DNA of 14,680 bases, from the NCBI GenBank assembly GCA_016184205.1, contig JACPDD010000031.1, forward strand, positions 1 to 14,680, written 5' to 3'. The DNA comes from Candidatus Levyibacteriota bacterium (GTDB lineage Bacteria; Patescibacteriota; Microgenomatia; Levybacterales; UBA12049). The notes beneath the pieces are model-generated. The model saw only the letters and a list, made by a program, of their open reading frames with translations. It did not search any database and was not told where the DNA came from. Shown here piece by piece: positions 6,203 through 12,139 of the stretch (its first letter is position 1; each line of letters opens with the position of its first letter). The translations under genes and the position numbers were made by a program.

Positions 6203-7996
6203 TTATCTACTAAAGTAGTATTCTAAAATTTTTTTGGCGATTGGGGCGGCGACATTGCTTCCTTCTCCTGACTCTTCAGATAGAACCGTAACAACAATCT
6301 GCGGATTGTAAGCGGGAGCAAAAAGAGTAATCCAAGCATGCGGAAGTGCTTCTTGCCCGCCATGCTGCGCTGTTCCAGTTTTACACGCAATACTGACTTT
6401 TCGATATTCACTAAACTGAGCTGACGATGTTGATTCGGGTACTGCGAGGAAGTTTTTCCCATCAATTCTTAATTTTGCATTCTTAATTCTGAATTCAAAT
6501 AGCGGCCATGCAACTCCTCCGGGCGCGCAAGAATTTATCATTCCCTCCCTAATTAAATCTACGGTTTTCCTGCTTAAAAACTTTTGAGATTTGACATTTG
6601 AGTTTTGAGATTTGAGCAAATGAGGTTCATAGAGAACTCCCTCATTTGCGATAGTCTGTGTCCAACCGTTCACCTGCAAAGGCGTCGCTAAAAGATACCC
6701 TTGACCAATTCCTAAGTGGTATGTATCTCCTGTGTACCATTGCTCACCAATTGCTTTTTCTTTCCACGAAGTTGTTGGAAGTATCCCTGCAGCTTCTCCA
6801 TTTAAATCAATGCCTAGGGTTTTACCGATCCCAAATTCTGATGACATCTTAGCAATTGTGTCAACTCCAACTTTTCCTGCAAGCGTATAGAAAAAAATGT
6901 CATTTGAACGCTTAATTGCCTTAACAACATCCACTTCTCCCTCGGTTTTTCCATACTGCGTAAAGTACCAGTTAGAAAAAGAAAATTCTCCAATTCTTAA
7001 AGTGCCATTATCAGAAACTACGTAATTTTCATCAATTATATTGTTCTCAAGGCCCGCCGCCGCAACAATAAGCTTAAAGGTAGAGCCGGGTGGATATGTT
7101 CCTGAAATTGCCCTATTTAAAAGAGGCTGGTTTAGCAAGTCCAAGAGAACCGAGCTAACGTTTTGATACGAACTGTCTGTTGCCGGCCGAAAACCCTCTC
7201 CCATTGTAAAAAGATTTGGGTCAAAAGAAGGACTTGAAACAAGGCTCAAAATTTCTCCTTTTGGTGTGGATACTATCGCCGCTCCTTTCATAACGCCCTT
7301 CATTGCGTTGTAAGTTGCTTTCCCAAGTCCGCTATCAAGGGTTAGCATAATATCCCTTCCTGAGATAGGATCGCTCTCCCCAAGGCTTCGTATTTCCTTT
7401 CCCTGACTATCAACTTCCACCAATTTCTTTCCATCAACACCCTTTAAAATTTGCTCATAGCGCTGCTCAATTCCTGCTTTTCCAATGATGTCTCCGCCAT
7501 TGTAAGAGGAAAACTGCTCCTGTTTTAGTTCATCCTGGGAAATCTGACCAATGTAACCTAGGACATGAGAGAATACCTCTTTATATGGATACCCTCTCAA
7601 GGAATCAATTTCCAAGTTACTGCCTTTTTGGGCGAGAAACGGCAGTGCTTCTTCTTGTGTTAAAAGATTTGTTTTGTCGTTTTTTTCTTGCCTAAAGCCG
7701 GGAATATTGAAAACAAGCGGTGTCCCATTTCTGTCAAAAATAATTCCGCGGGGTCCGTGAATTACAACAGTTCTGGTTCTATTGTTGTCGGCGAGCCCTT
7801 TGTAGTAAGAGCCTTGCAGAATTTGGAGTGAAAAAAGTTTTACAAAAAGTAAGGCAATAATTAATACGGCAAGAAGTGGTAAAAGGAGAGGACGCATAGA
7901 GTTTCCCCTGCCTTCACCCCAGTGCCCTTTTGAGCCAGCGTTTGCTTGCTGACTTATGTAATCGCCGAATGCAACGCCTGCTTTTAATTTCTTCAT
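6203..7996 (-). CDS. mrdA: Penicillin-binding protein 2, peptidoglycan transpeptidase
   Basis: This class B PBP cross-links peptidoglycan during elongation. The 597 residues hold a 34-residue cytoplasmic N-terminus, one membrane anchor (about 35-58), the PBP dimerisation region with RGIIFDRNG (about 83-91), and the transpeptidase domain. Its active-site motifs are PGSTFK (Ser305-Lys308), SND (364-366) and KTGT (539-542). Low-complexity inserts LKSQNSNVKSQKF (461-473) and RIKNAKLRI (503-511) sit in the transpeptidase domain before the KTGT motif. It is last in mreB-mreC-mreD-mrdA, 22 bases after mreD. A -10-like TAGAAT (8003-8008) ends six bases before its ATG but has no clear -35. rodA, its usual glycosyltransferase partner, does not follow. 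Confidence 0.96.
   Translation of the reverse strand: MKKLKAGVAFGDYISQQANAGSKGHWGEGRGNSMRPLLLPLLAVLIIALLFVKLFSLQILQGSYYKGLADNNRTRTVVIHGPRGIIFDRNGTPLVFNIPGFRQEKNDKTNLLTQEEALPFLAQKGSNLEIDSLRGYPYKEVFSHVLGYIGQISQDELKQEQFSSYNGGDIIGKAGIEQRYEQILKGVDGKKLVEVDSQGKEIRSLGESDPISGRDIMLTLDSGLGKATYNAMKGVMKGAAIVSTPKGEILSLVSSPSFDPNLFTMGEGFRPATDSSYQNVSSVLLDLLNQPLLNRAISGTYPPGSTFKLIVAAAGLENNIIDENYVVSDNGTLRIGEFSFSNWYFTQYGKTEGEVDVVKAIKRSNDIFFYTLAGKVGVDTIAKMSSEFGIGKTLGIDLNGEAAGILPTTSWKEKAIGEQWYTGDTYHLGIGQGYLLATPLQVNGWTQTIANEGVLYEPHLLKSQNSNVKSQKFLSRKTVDLIREGMINSCAPGGVAWPLFEFRIKNAKLRIDGKNFLAVPESTSSAQFSEYRKVSIACKTGTAQHGGQEALPHAWITLFAPAYNPQIVVTVLSEESGEGSNVAAPIAKKILEYYFSR
6464..6497 (-). repeat. In-frame 7-nt-period repeat in mrdA, copy A
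   Basis: On the coding strand the heptads TTCAGAA, TTAAGAA, TGCAAAA, TTAAGAA encode FRIKNAKLRI. They match the pattern and phase of the repeats in mreB and the methyltransferase gene, but are more degenerate. Confidence 0.7.
6582..6616 (-). repeat. In-frame 7-nt repeat in mrdA, copy B
   Basis: Units TTTTGAG, ATTTGAC, ATTTGAG, TTTTGAG, ATTTGAG on the plus strand encode SQNSNVKSQK on the coding strand. This copy mixes the two heptad types that topA carries separately. Confidence 0.85.
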
Positions 7997-8018
7997 AGTT
8001 CGATTCTACTCACTATGA

Positions 8019-8459
8019 CTATCTAATTTTACCACGTAAGGGAGCAGATAATAACCTGAAAAGAACTGATGCAAAAATACTTACTATAAACGCCGGTAGC
8101 AGCAAATTAGAAAACCCCGCAGTTATTAAAAAAATGAAACTTGCAAAAAAACAGGCAATAAAAACAAATGGGATAGTTTCAATTTCAAATTTGTTTTTGT
8201 ATAGGAAAATAGTAAAAATTAGAACAATTAAAAAAATGCTTGTTGTTCCAATAGTTCTAAGGGTCAGAATGTCAAAAATTAGCCCACTTAGAAAAGCCGC
8301 TACAAAAACCCAATCTCTCTGAAGTATTACCGCAAAAAGAACAAAAGTGCCAACAATAAGCGGCAAGGTTGTAACTGAAGTTTCAAAAAATATTGAAAGT
8401 GCAATGATTAATATAAAAACCCAAACAGATTTTTTTTGCTCAAGAATTTTTTCTCTCAT
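8019..8459 (-). CDS. mreD: Rod shape-determining membrane protein MreD
   Basis: The 146-residue protein is almost entirely hydrophobic, with about five membrane segments. It has the MreD-type motif SGLIFDILTLRTIGTTSIFL (about 58-77), in which a Gly..Asp pair precedes a Gly-rich helix. MreD links MreC and the cytoplasmic MreB filament to the elongasome. Sequence conservation is low in this family, and position between mreC and mrdA is strong support. Its ATG directly abuts the mreC stop (TAG-ATG), and AGGA nine bases before the ATG is the only Shine-Dalgarno-like sequence I found in the window. Confidence 0.88.
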   Translation of the reverse strand: MREKILEQKKSVWVFILIIALSIFFETSVTTLPLIVGTFVLFAVILQRDWVFVAAFLSGLIFDILTLRTIGTTSIFLIVLIFTIFLYKNKFEIETIPFVFIACFFASFIFLITAGFSNLLLPAFIVSIFASVLFRLLSAPLRGKIR

Positions 8460-9260
8460 CTACTCATATCCTAAAACTACAAAAACTGTTGTCAGTTTTG
8501 AAAATTCCAAAAGACTTTTTACTTTTGCGCGTTGAAATAATTCGCTTGCTTTTTTCTCAACGGAAATTATCTTTCCTACAATAAGACTTGGAGGATAACC
8601 GGTGTTATCAACTTGTAAATCTCCTTTTGTTACAACATAATCTCCCACCTGCAACGTGTCGGAAAGCAAAACCTTATCTAAAATTAAATCTTGCCCCGAA
8701 AGCCCGCTAACAACGCCAAGTGCGCCTATGCCCCTTTCTCCCTTTATAGAAATAGTTTTTGCAGGAAATGTTGAGCTTGAGTTTGAAACTAGAATAACCT
8801 TGGAAAGAGAATTTGAAACTTGAGTTACTTTACCCACCAAGTTATCTTTAAAAACAACAGCGCTTCCTATTTTCACCCCGTCACTGCTTCCTTTGTCTAT
8901 AGTTAAATATTCAGCAGGTGTAACACCGGGCACAAAGCTTGGTGCGGAAACAATACTGGCGGGAAGTAAGTTTTGGCTCTTTGGAACGCTTGTTTCAAAT
9001 TGGTCCCTTAGCGCTGAATTTTCCGCAAGCAGTTTTTGCATTTGGGTAAGTTTTGAAATCAAAGCTTTATTTTCTAAAGAGAGCTTACTTTCTTTATTTC
9101 CTCCAGAGGAAAGATTAAAAGTTGCTCTCTGCAGCGGACTTACGATTTTTGTAATTAAATCTGCAGGGACCGAAAGAATTCCTGTTTTTGATAGGACAAT
9201 GAAAAGACCAGATAAAACTATAAGGACAAGAAACGCAGGGAAAAAACTTCTTTTCGGCAT
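8460..9260 (-). CDS. mreC: Rod shape-determining protein MreC
   Basis: The 266-residue protein has an N-terminal membrane anchor (about 7-27), a coiled-coil region (about 55-90) and the periplasmic-type beta domain. It contains YLTIDKGSSDGVKIGSAVVF (about 118-137) and the late motif PPSLIVGKIISVEK (about 226-239). MreC is the extracellular scaffold that activates PBP2. It lies 29 bases after mreB and abuts mreD. An extended -10 ends six bases before the ATG, so mreC may also have its own leaderless transcript besides read-through from mreB. Confidence 0.93.
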   Translation of the reverse strand: MPKRSFFPAFLVLIVLSGLFIVLSKTGILSVPADLITKIVSPLQRATFNLSSGGNKESKLSLENKALISKLTQMQKLLAENSALRDQFETSVPKSQNLLPASIVSAPSFVPGVTPAEYLTIDKGSSDGVKIGSAVVFKDNLVGKVTQVSNSLSKVILVSNSSSTFPAKTISIKGERGIGALGVVSGLSGQDLILDKVLLSDTLQVGDYVVTKGDLQVDNTGYPPSLIVGKIISVEKKASELFQRAKVKSLLEFSKLTTVFVVLGYE

Positions 9261-9266
9261 ACAGCC

Positions 9267-9275
9267 ATTATAGCA
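9267..9275 (-). promoter_or_regulatory. Extended -10 promoter of mreC (leaderless type)
   Basis: TGC-TATAAT, an extended -10 with a perfect hexamer (9267-9272), ends six bases before the mreC ATG. No clear -35 exists. It lies in the 29-base mreB-mreC gap. Confidence 0.55.
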
Positions 9276-9289
9276 CCAAGGGTGATAAG

Positions 9290-10441
9290 CTATCTGAGGC
9301 CGCCTACTACCTTGACCCTCTGAAGAAGCGTATCGTCCTCTAAAACTTTTCCGGTTCCCCTTGCCACTGAGGTCAACGGGTCGTCAGATGAGATAACCGG
9401 AATTTTTATCCTGTCAACAATTAGATGATTGAGTCCGGGAAGTTTTGAACCCCCGCCGGTAAGTAAAATTCCGTGCTCCAAAATATCAGATGTCATCTCA
9501 GGTGGCGCTTCTTCCAAAACATCTGCGACTCCCTGAATAATTTGGGCAAGAACCGGAGCAAGCCCCTCCCTAATTTCAACTTCTGATACTCGTAAACTTT
9601 TTGGGAGTCCAGTTTCAATATCCCGTCCTCTTATAACTGCCAATCTATCTCCTATTTTTTCTTTTTCAACGTTCACGCCATCCTCTTCTCCGATAGCTTG
9701 CGAGTTTTCCTTTTCCGCTGCTGTCATTTTTAATTTTTGATTTTTAATTTTTGATTTAGTCTCATAAGCGCTCCCAATTGCAATCTTTATATCCTCTGCT
9801 GTTTTTTCTCCAATCAAAAGACCATGCCTAAGCCTTATGTAATGAATAATCGCGCTGTCCATGTCGTCTCCTGCAATCTTAAGGCTTTTACTTATTACAA
9901 TTCCGCCCAAAGAAATAATTGCAATTTCCGTTGTCCCGCCTCCTATATCAACAACCATAACGCCTGTTGGCGCGAAAACAGAAACACCTTCGCCAATTGC
10001 CGCTGCCATTGGCTCTTCAATTAAAAATGCTGCTCTTGCGCCGGAGTTTAAGGCGGATTCCCAAACAGCTCTCCTTTCGACTTCCGTAACAGACGATGGT
10101 ATTCCTATGACAACTTTTGGTTTTGCAAAACCAACCGGCAGCAAATTTCCTACCTCATGAACACCCTGTATATAGTGGGAGATCATTGCAGTTGTTGCGT
10201 CAAAGTCGGAAATTACTCCACCCCTAAGCGGTCTTACGGTGATTATAGATGCCGGAGTTTTTCCAACCATTTTTTTAGCCTCTGTCCCAATAGCTACAAT
10301 TTTTTTGGACTTTTTATGAATTGCAACAACAGATGGTTCTCTTATGACAATCCCTTTCCCGCGCACATAAATTAAAGTATTTGAAGTTCCCAAATCTATC
10401 CCAATGTCATGCGAAAACATGGAGAAAAACTTATCAAACAT
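9290..10441 (-). CDS. mreB: Actin-like cell-shape protein MreB, with an insertion
   Basis: The 383-residue ATPase forms membrane-bound filaments that guide elongation. Phosphate-1 motif DIGIDLGTSNTLIY (12-25), GIPSSVTEVERRAV (113-126) with the likely catalytic Glu, phosphate-2 motif DIGGGTTEIAII (165-176) and adenosine motif LTGGGSKLPGL (327-337) are all intact. MreB is usually near 340-350 residues; the excess is an insertion at about 229-266. It separates IGSAYE from RGRDIETGLPK, which are nearly adjacent in typical MreB. Part of it, KSKIKNQKLKM, comes from a 7-nt repeat, and the rest is charged. It is the first large gene of the mre-mrdA cluster, preceded by its own promoter. Confidence 0.97.
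   Translation of the reverse strand: MFDKFFSMFSHDIGIDLGTSNTLIYVRGKGIVIREPSVVAIHKKSKKIVAIGTEAKKMVGKTPASIITVRPLRGGVISDFDATTAMISHYIQGVHEVGNLLPVGFAKPKVVIGIPSSVTEVERRAVWESALNSGARAAFLIEEPMAAAIGEGVSVFAPTGVMVVDIGGGTTEIAIISLGGIVISKSLKIAGDDMDSAIIHYIRLRHGLLIGEKTAEDIKIAIGSAYETKSKIKNQKLKMTAAEKENSQAIGEEDGVNVEKEKIGDRLAVIRGRDIETGLPKSLRVSEVEIREGLAPVLAQIIQGVADVLEEAPPEMTSDILEHGILLTGGGSKLPGLNHLIVDRIKIPVISSDDPLTSVARGTGKVLEDDTLLQRVKVVGGLR
9725..9757 (-). repeat. In-frame 7-nt-period repeat in mreB
   Basis: Alternating heptads TCAAAAA / TTAAAAA on the coding strand encode KSKIKNQKLKM. Pure TTAAAAA would bring in a TAA; the TCAAAAA units give CAA instead. This forms the first third of the MreB insertion. Confidence 0.8.
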
Positions 10442-10449
10442 ATAGGAAG

Positions 10450-10478
10450 ATTATAGGTCAATAAAAAGAGGCGCGCAA
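10450..10478 (-). promoter_or_regulatory. mreB promoter (leaderless type)
   Basis: The -35 TTGCGC (10473-10478, 3 of 6), a 17-bp spacer and a perfect -10 TATAAT (10450-10455) lie eight bases before the ATG. The expected transcription start falls within a base or two of the start codon. Confidence 0.55.
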
Positions 10479-10500
10479 GGCTATCAAACTACTACTTTTA

Positions 10501-10665
10501 TTAAATCCTCGTTTGGATATTAAGCTCATGCATATCCGGCAATTCCCTGGAAGTACCAAGGCCCAAGTCACGTCTTATGGCAACTGCTCTCTGAGCTGCA
10601 ATCTTAGCGAGTTCACTGCTATCAACTGCTTTTACCCTTTGTGGAGGTGGCAATTCTTTTTTCAT
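10501..10665 (-). CDS. Small protein of unknown function, paralogue of its upstream neighbour
   Basis: The 54-residue basic protein starts MKKELPPPQRVKAVDSSEL and ends with RRDLGLGTSRELPDMHEL and a few more residues. The start chosen is the ATG at 10665, which overlaps the TAA of the upstream gene by one base, a usual sign of coupled translation. A longer reading from 10749 is open but would overlap the neighbour by 85 bases. Its C-terminal half matches the C-terminus of the upstream gene (RRRELGLGSGRDMP), so the two arose by duplication. No membrane segment or known domain is seen. It lies between ddl and mreB, so a cell-envelope role is possible but unproven. Confidence 0.65.
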   Translation of the reverse strand: MKKELPPPQRVKAVDSSELAKIAAQRAVAIRRDLGLGTSRELPDMHELNIQTRI

Positions 10666-10904
10666 TAAATTGTAGTAGGCGTATGGATGTCTTTCCCTGG
10701 CATATCTCTTCCTGATCCAAGTCCCAATTCTCGCCTTCTTCTTGCCCAATTGTCCGCAGCTTTCCTGGCAATTTCCCTCGCGGCTTCGCCGCTGATTACA
10801 ACAATATCTTCTGGCGAACCAGGAGGGACTATAGCAAAACTTTTAGTAGAAGGGTTAATTATAAACATTGACTGTATTGGAGGAATTTCCCTACTGCTTG
10901 TCAT
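10665..10904 (-). CDS. Small protein of unknown function, first of a paralogous pair
   Basis: The 79-residue protein begins MTSSREIPPIQSMFIINP, continues through a segment with STKSFAIVPPGSPEDIVVIS and then a basic helix AAREIARKAADNWARRRREL, and ends with GLGSGRDMPGKDIHTPTTI. I do not recognise the family. The start is the ATG at 10904. The TTG at 10928 is in frame but falls inside the promoter spacer, so it would not be transcribed from that promoter. Stop and start codons overlap with the downstream paralogue. Transcription may also arrive from ddl, whose stop is 40 bases upstream. Confidence 0.65.
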   Translation of the reverse strand: MTSSREIPPIQSMFIINPSTKSFAIVPPGSPEDIVVISGEAAREIARKAADNWARRRRELGLGSGRDMPGKDIHTPTTI

Positions 10905-10910
10905 GCCCCT

Positions 10911-10939
10911 ATTAAACTCCCAAAACAAATATTTGTCAA
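10911..10939 (-). promoter_or_regulatory. Promoter of the small paralogue pair (leaderless type)
   Basis: A perfect -35 TTGACA (10934-10939), a 17-bp spacer, -10 TTTAAT (10911-10916, 5 of 6) and six bases precede the ATG at 10904. It is one of the clearest leaderless promoters here. It starts just past the ddl stop codon. Confidence 0.7.
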
Positions 10940-10944
10940 CAAGA

Positions 10945-11835
10945 TTATTTTGCTGTTCTAACTAGGATGTTGCAAAACTCCGGAAAACTAATGCCGATAG
11001 CTTTTGCAGCTTTAGGTAAAAGGCTTTGCTCTGTAAGTCCCGGAATAGTATTTACCTCCAAAACATAAATGTCATTGCCGGCTACAATAAAATCAGACCG
11101 GCTATAAGAACCAAGGTCAAATTTTTTATGTAAATCTAAAGCTATGTTTTTGACTTTCTTTCTGGTTTGCTCACTTATTGACGGCGCATTTGGAATCTCA
11201 CGAGTTTCCCCGCTATATTTATTTTTGTAATCAAACCATTCTCCTTTTGGAGGCACTATTTCCAAAACCGGCAAGGCTTTATTATTAAGAATTCCAACCG
11301 TTACTTCTACGCCTGCAATAAAAGATTCAACAAATAATGCCTGTCCTGATTCTACTAGTTCACGTAATAATTTTTTATTTAAATCTTTATTCGACTTTAC
11401 TATTACAACTTCTTTCGAAGACCCGCCCACTGATGCTTTTAAAACAAAAGGCATGGGAAATTTTAATAAATCTTCTTTCTTCTTAATCTTTTTCCATGCA
11501 GCGGTCTTTATATTATTTTTGTCGCAGAATTTTTTGAAAGGAATCTTATACCATGCTTTTTTAAACGCTTGCCAGTTTCTGCTTCCGACTATTGGAGTTT
11601 TAAACGCTGATAAAAACTTATGAAGATCTCCTCCTTCTCCTTCTTCTCCATGAAGAACAGGAAAAACTATGTCGTGCTTCTCTAACTCGTTCTCGAGGAT
11701 TTCGAGGCCTTTTCTCAAATCAAAAAACTTGACTTTGTGTCCCTTTTTTTCAAGTGCACCTCTTACGTTCCCCGCAGACAAAAAAGAAATTTTTCTTTCC
11801 GGGGAATCTCCCCCTGTAACTATAAGTACTCTCAT
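10945..11835 (-). CDS. ddl: D-alanine--D-alanine ligase (ATP-grasp)
   Basis: Ddl joins two D-alanines using ATP for the peptidoglycan stem peptide. The 296-residue protein shows GGDSPERKISFLSAG (8-22, with Glu13 in the substrate-binding position), LHGEEGEGG (61-69), the ATP-grasp glycine loop VLKASVGGSSKEV (131-143), WFDYKNKYSG (200-209), RSDF (246-249) and the metal-binding EVNTIPGLTEQSLLP (260-274). All key positions are present and the length is normal for the family, though short. It is the first gene of the minus-strand envelope cluster and is divergent from the ligase gene, with overlapping -35 boxes. D-Ala-D-Lac or D-Ala-D-Ser specificity cannot be excluded from sequence alone. Confidence 0.95.
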   Translation of the reverse strand: MRVLIVTGGDSPERKISFLSAGNVRGALEKKGHKVKFFDLRKGLEILENELEKHDIVFPVLHGEEGEGGDLHKFLSAFKTPIVGSRNWQAFKKAWYKIPFKKFCDKNNIKTAAWKKIKKKEDLLKFPMPFVLKASVGGSSKEVVIVKSNKDLNKKLLRELVESGQALFVESFIAGVEVTVGILNNKALPVLEIVPPKGEWFDYKNKYSGETREIPNAPSISEQTRKKVKNIALDLHKKFDLGSYSRSDFIVAGNDIYVLEVNTIPGLTEQSLLPKAAKAIGISFPEFCNILVRTAK

Positions 11836-11857
11836 AAATGAAATTTGGTGAAGATTG

Positions 11858-11886
11858 ATTTTATCAACAAAGAAGGATTGTCACAA
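11858..11886 (-). promoter_or_regulatory. Probable ddl promoter
   Basis: The -35 TTGTGA (11881-11886), a 17-bp spacer and the -10 TAAAAT (11858-11863) would leave a leader of roughly 15 nt before the ATG. The -35 overlaps that of the divergent ligase promoter. Confidence 0.5.
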
Positions 11887-11906
11887 CTTTTCCAATATGT
11901 TACGAT
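11878..11906 (+). promoter_or_regulatory. Promoter of the structured leader and ligase gene
   Basis: The -35 TTGTCA (11878-11883) and a 17-bp spacer lead to the extended -10 TGT-TACGAT (hexamer 11901-11906). Transcription would start near 11913, about 225 bases before the ligase ATG. Its -35 shares bases 11881-11883 with the ddl promoter on the other strand. Confidence 0.5.
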
Positions 11907-11921
11907 AGGAAAATTAGTGAA

Positions 11922-11947
11922 TAGCAACTAGCGACTAGAAACTAGCG
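11922..11947. repeat. CTAG-rich dispersed repeat, copy 2
   Basis: TAGCAACTAGCGACTAG followed by AAACTAGCG repeats the sequence at 1720-1753. It lies between the ligase promoter and the structured leader. Confidence 0.75.
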
Positions 11948-11951
11948 TATA

Positions 11952-12139
11952 GTTCAAGTGGAAGCGCGGTGAGCCTGTCCATCTGCAATGTGAACTGAAA
12001 GCCGGTCTGTAATTTTTGATATCGAACTTTTAAGCAGGCTTTCACTTAGCGAGCGGGTAAAGACGTCGGGCTTAAAGAAAACAGTTCGGCGAGCGTCACT
12101 TGCAGCATGGGGAGAGCGAACAAAGCGCAATACAAAACA
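11952..12139 (+). ncRNA. Structured leader RNA with a candidate pseudoknot
   Basis: The non-coding stretch upstream of the ligase gene folds on paper into one long rod. 11979-11988 pairs with 12100-12110 (10 bp, one bulge), 11990-11993 with 12096-12099, 11994-11997 with 12082-12085, 11999-12003 with 12069-12073 and 12005-12008 with 12061-12064, all nested. The bases GTGAGCCTG (11969-11977), just 5' of the rod, can pair with CAGGC...TCAC (12035-12045) in the apical loop, giving 9 bp with a 2-base bulge and forming a pseudoknot. No tRNA, tmRNA, RNase P, SRP or riboswitch signature that I know is present. There is no terminator before the ligase ORF, so it is more likely a cis-acting leader than a separate RNA. 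The rod resembles 6S RNA in shape only. Confidence 0.5.

Noticed and set aside
9274..9284. CACC/GGTG hairpin as an mreB terminator
   Set aside because: It has only four base pairs, with no U-tract; mreC follows within 29 bases and is probably co-transcribed.
10666..10749. Longer form of the second small paralogue from 10749
   Set aside because: The extra 28 codons are the out-of-frame shadow of the upstream paralogue's basic C-terminus; the TAATG overlap gives a better start.
10905..10928. TTG start at 10928 for the first small paralogue
   Set aside because: It lies in the spacer and -10 of the promoter at 10911-10939, upstream of the expected transcription start.
11943..12003. tRNA-like sequence (TAGTTCAAGTGGAAGC resembles a D-arm)
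   Set aside because: The D-stem does not pair, and no T-arm (GTTCRANNC) or acceptor stem partner follows.
12107..12139. Start of the ligase protein at the ATG at 12107 (MGRANKAQYKT...)
   Set aside because: The ATG is buried in the leader's outer helix, the added residues are unlike a membrane protein N-terminus, and MKIIRFADR at 12140 leads into the first membrane segment. Not excluded.
11952..12139. 6S RNA, tmRNA, RNase P RNA or SRP RNA
   Set aside because: None of the conserved signatures of these RNAs is present; only the rod shape recalls 6S RNA, and no terminator separates it from the downstream ORF.
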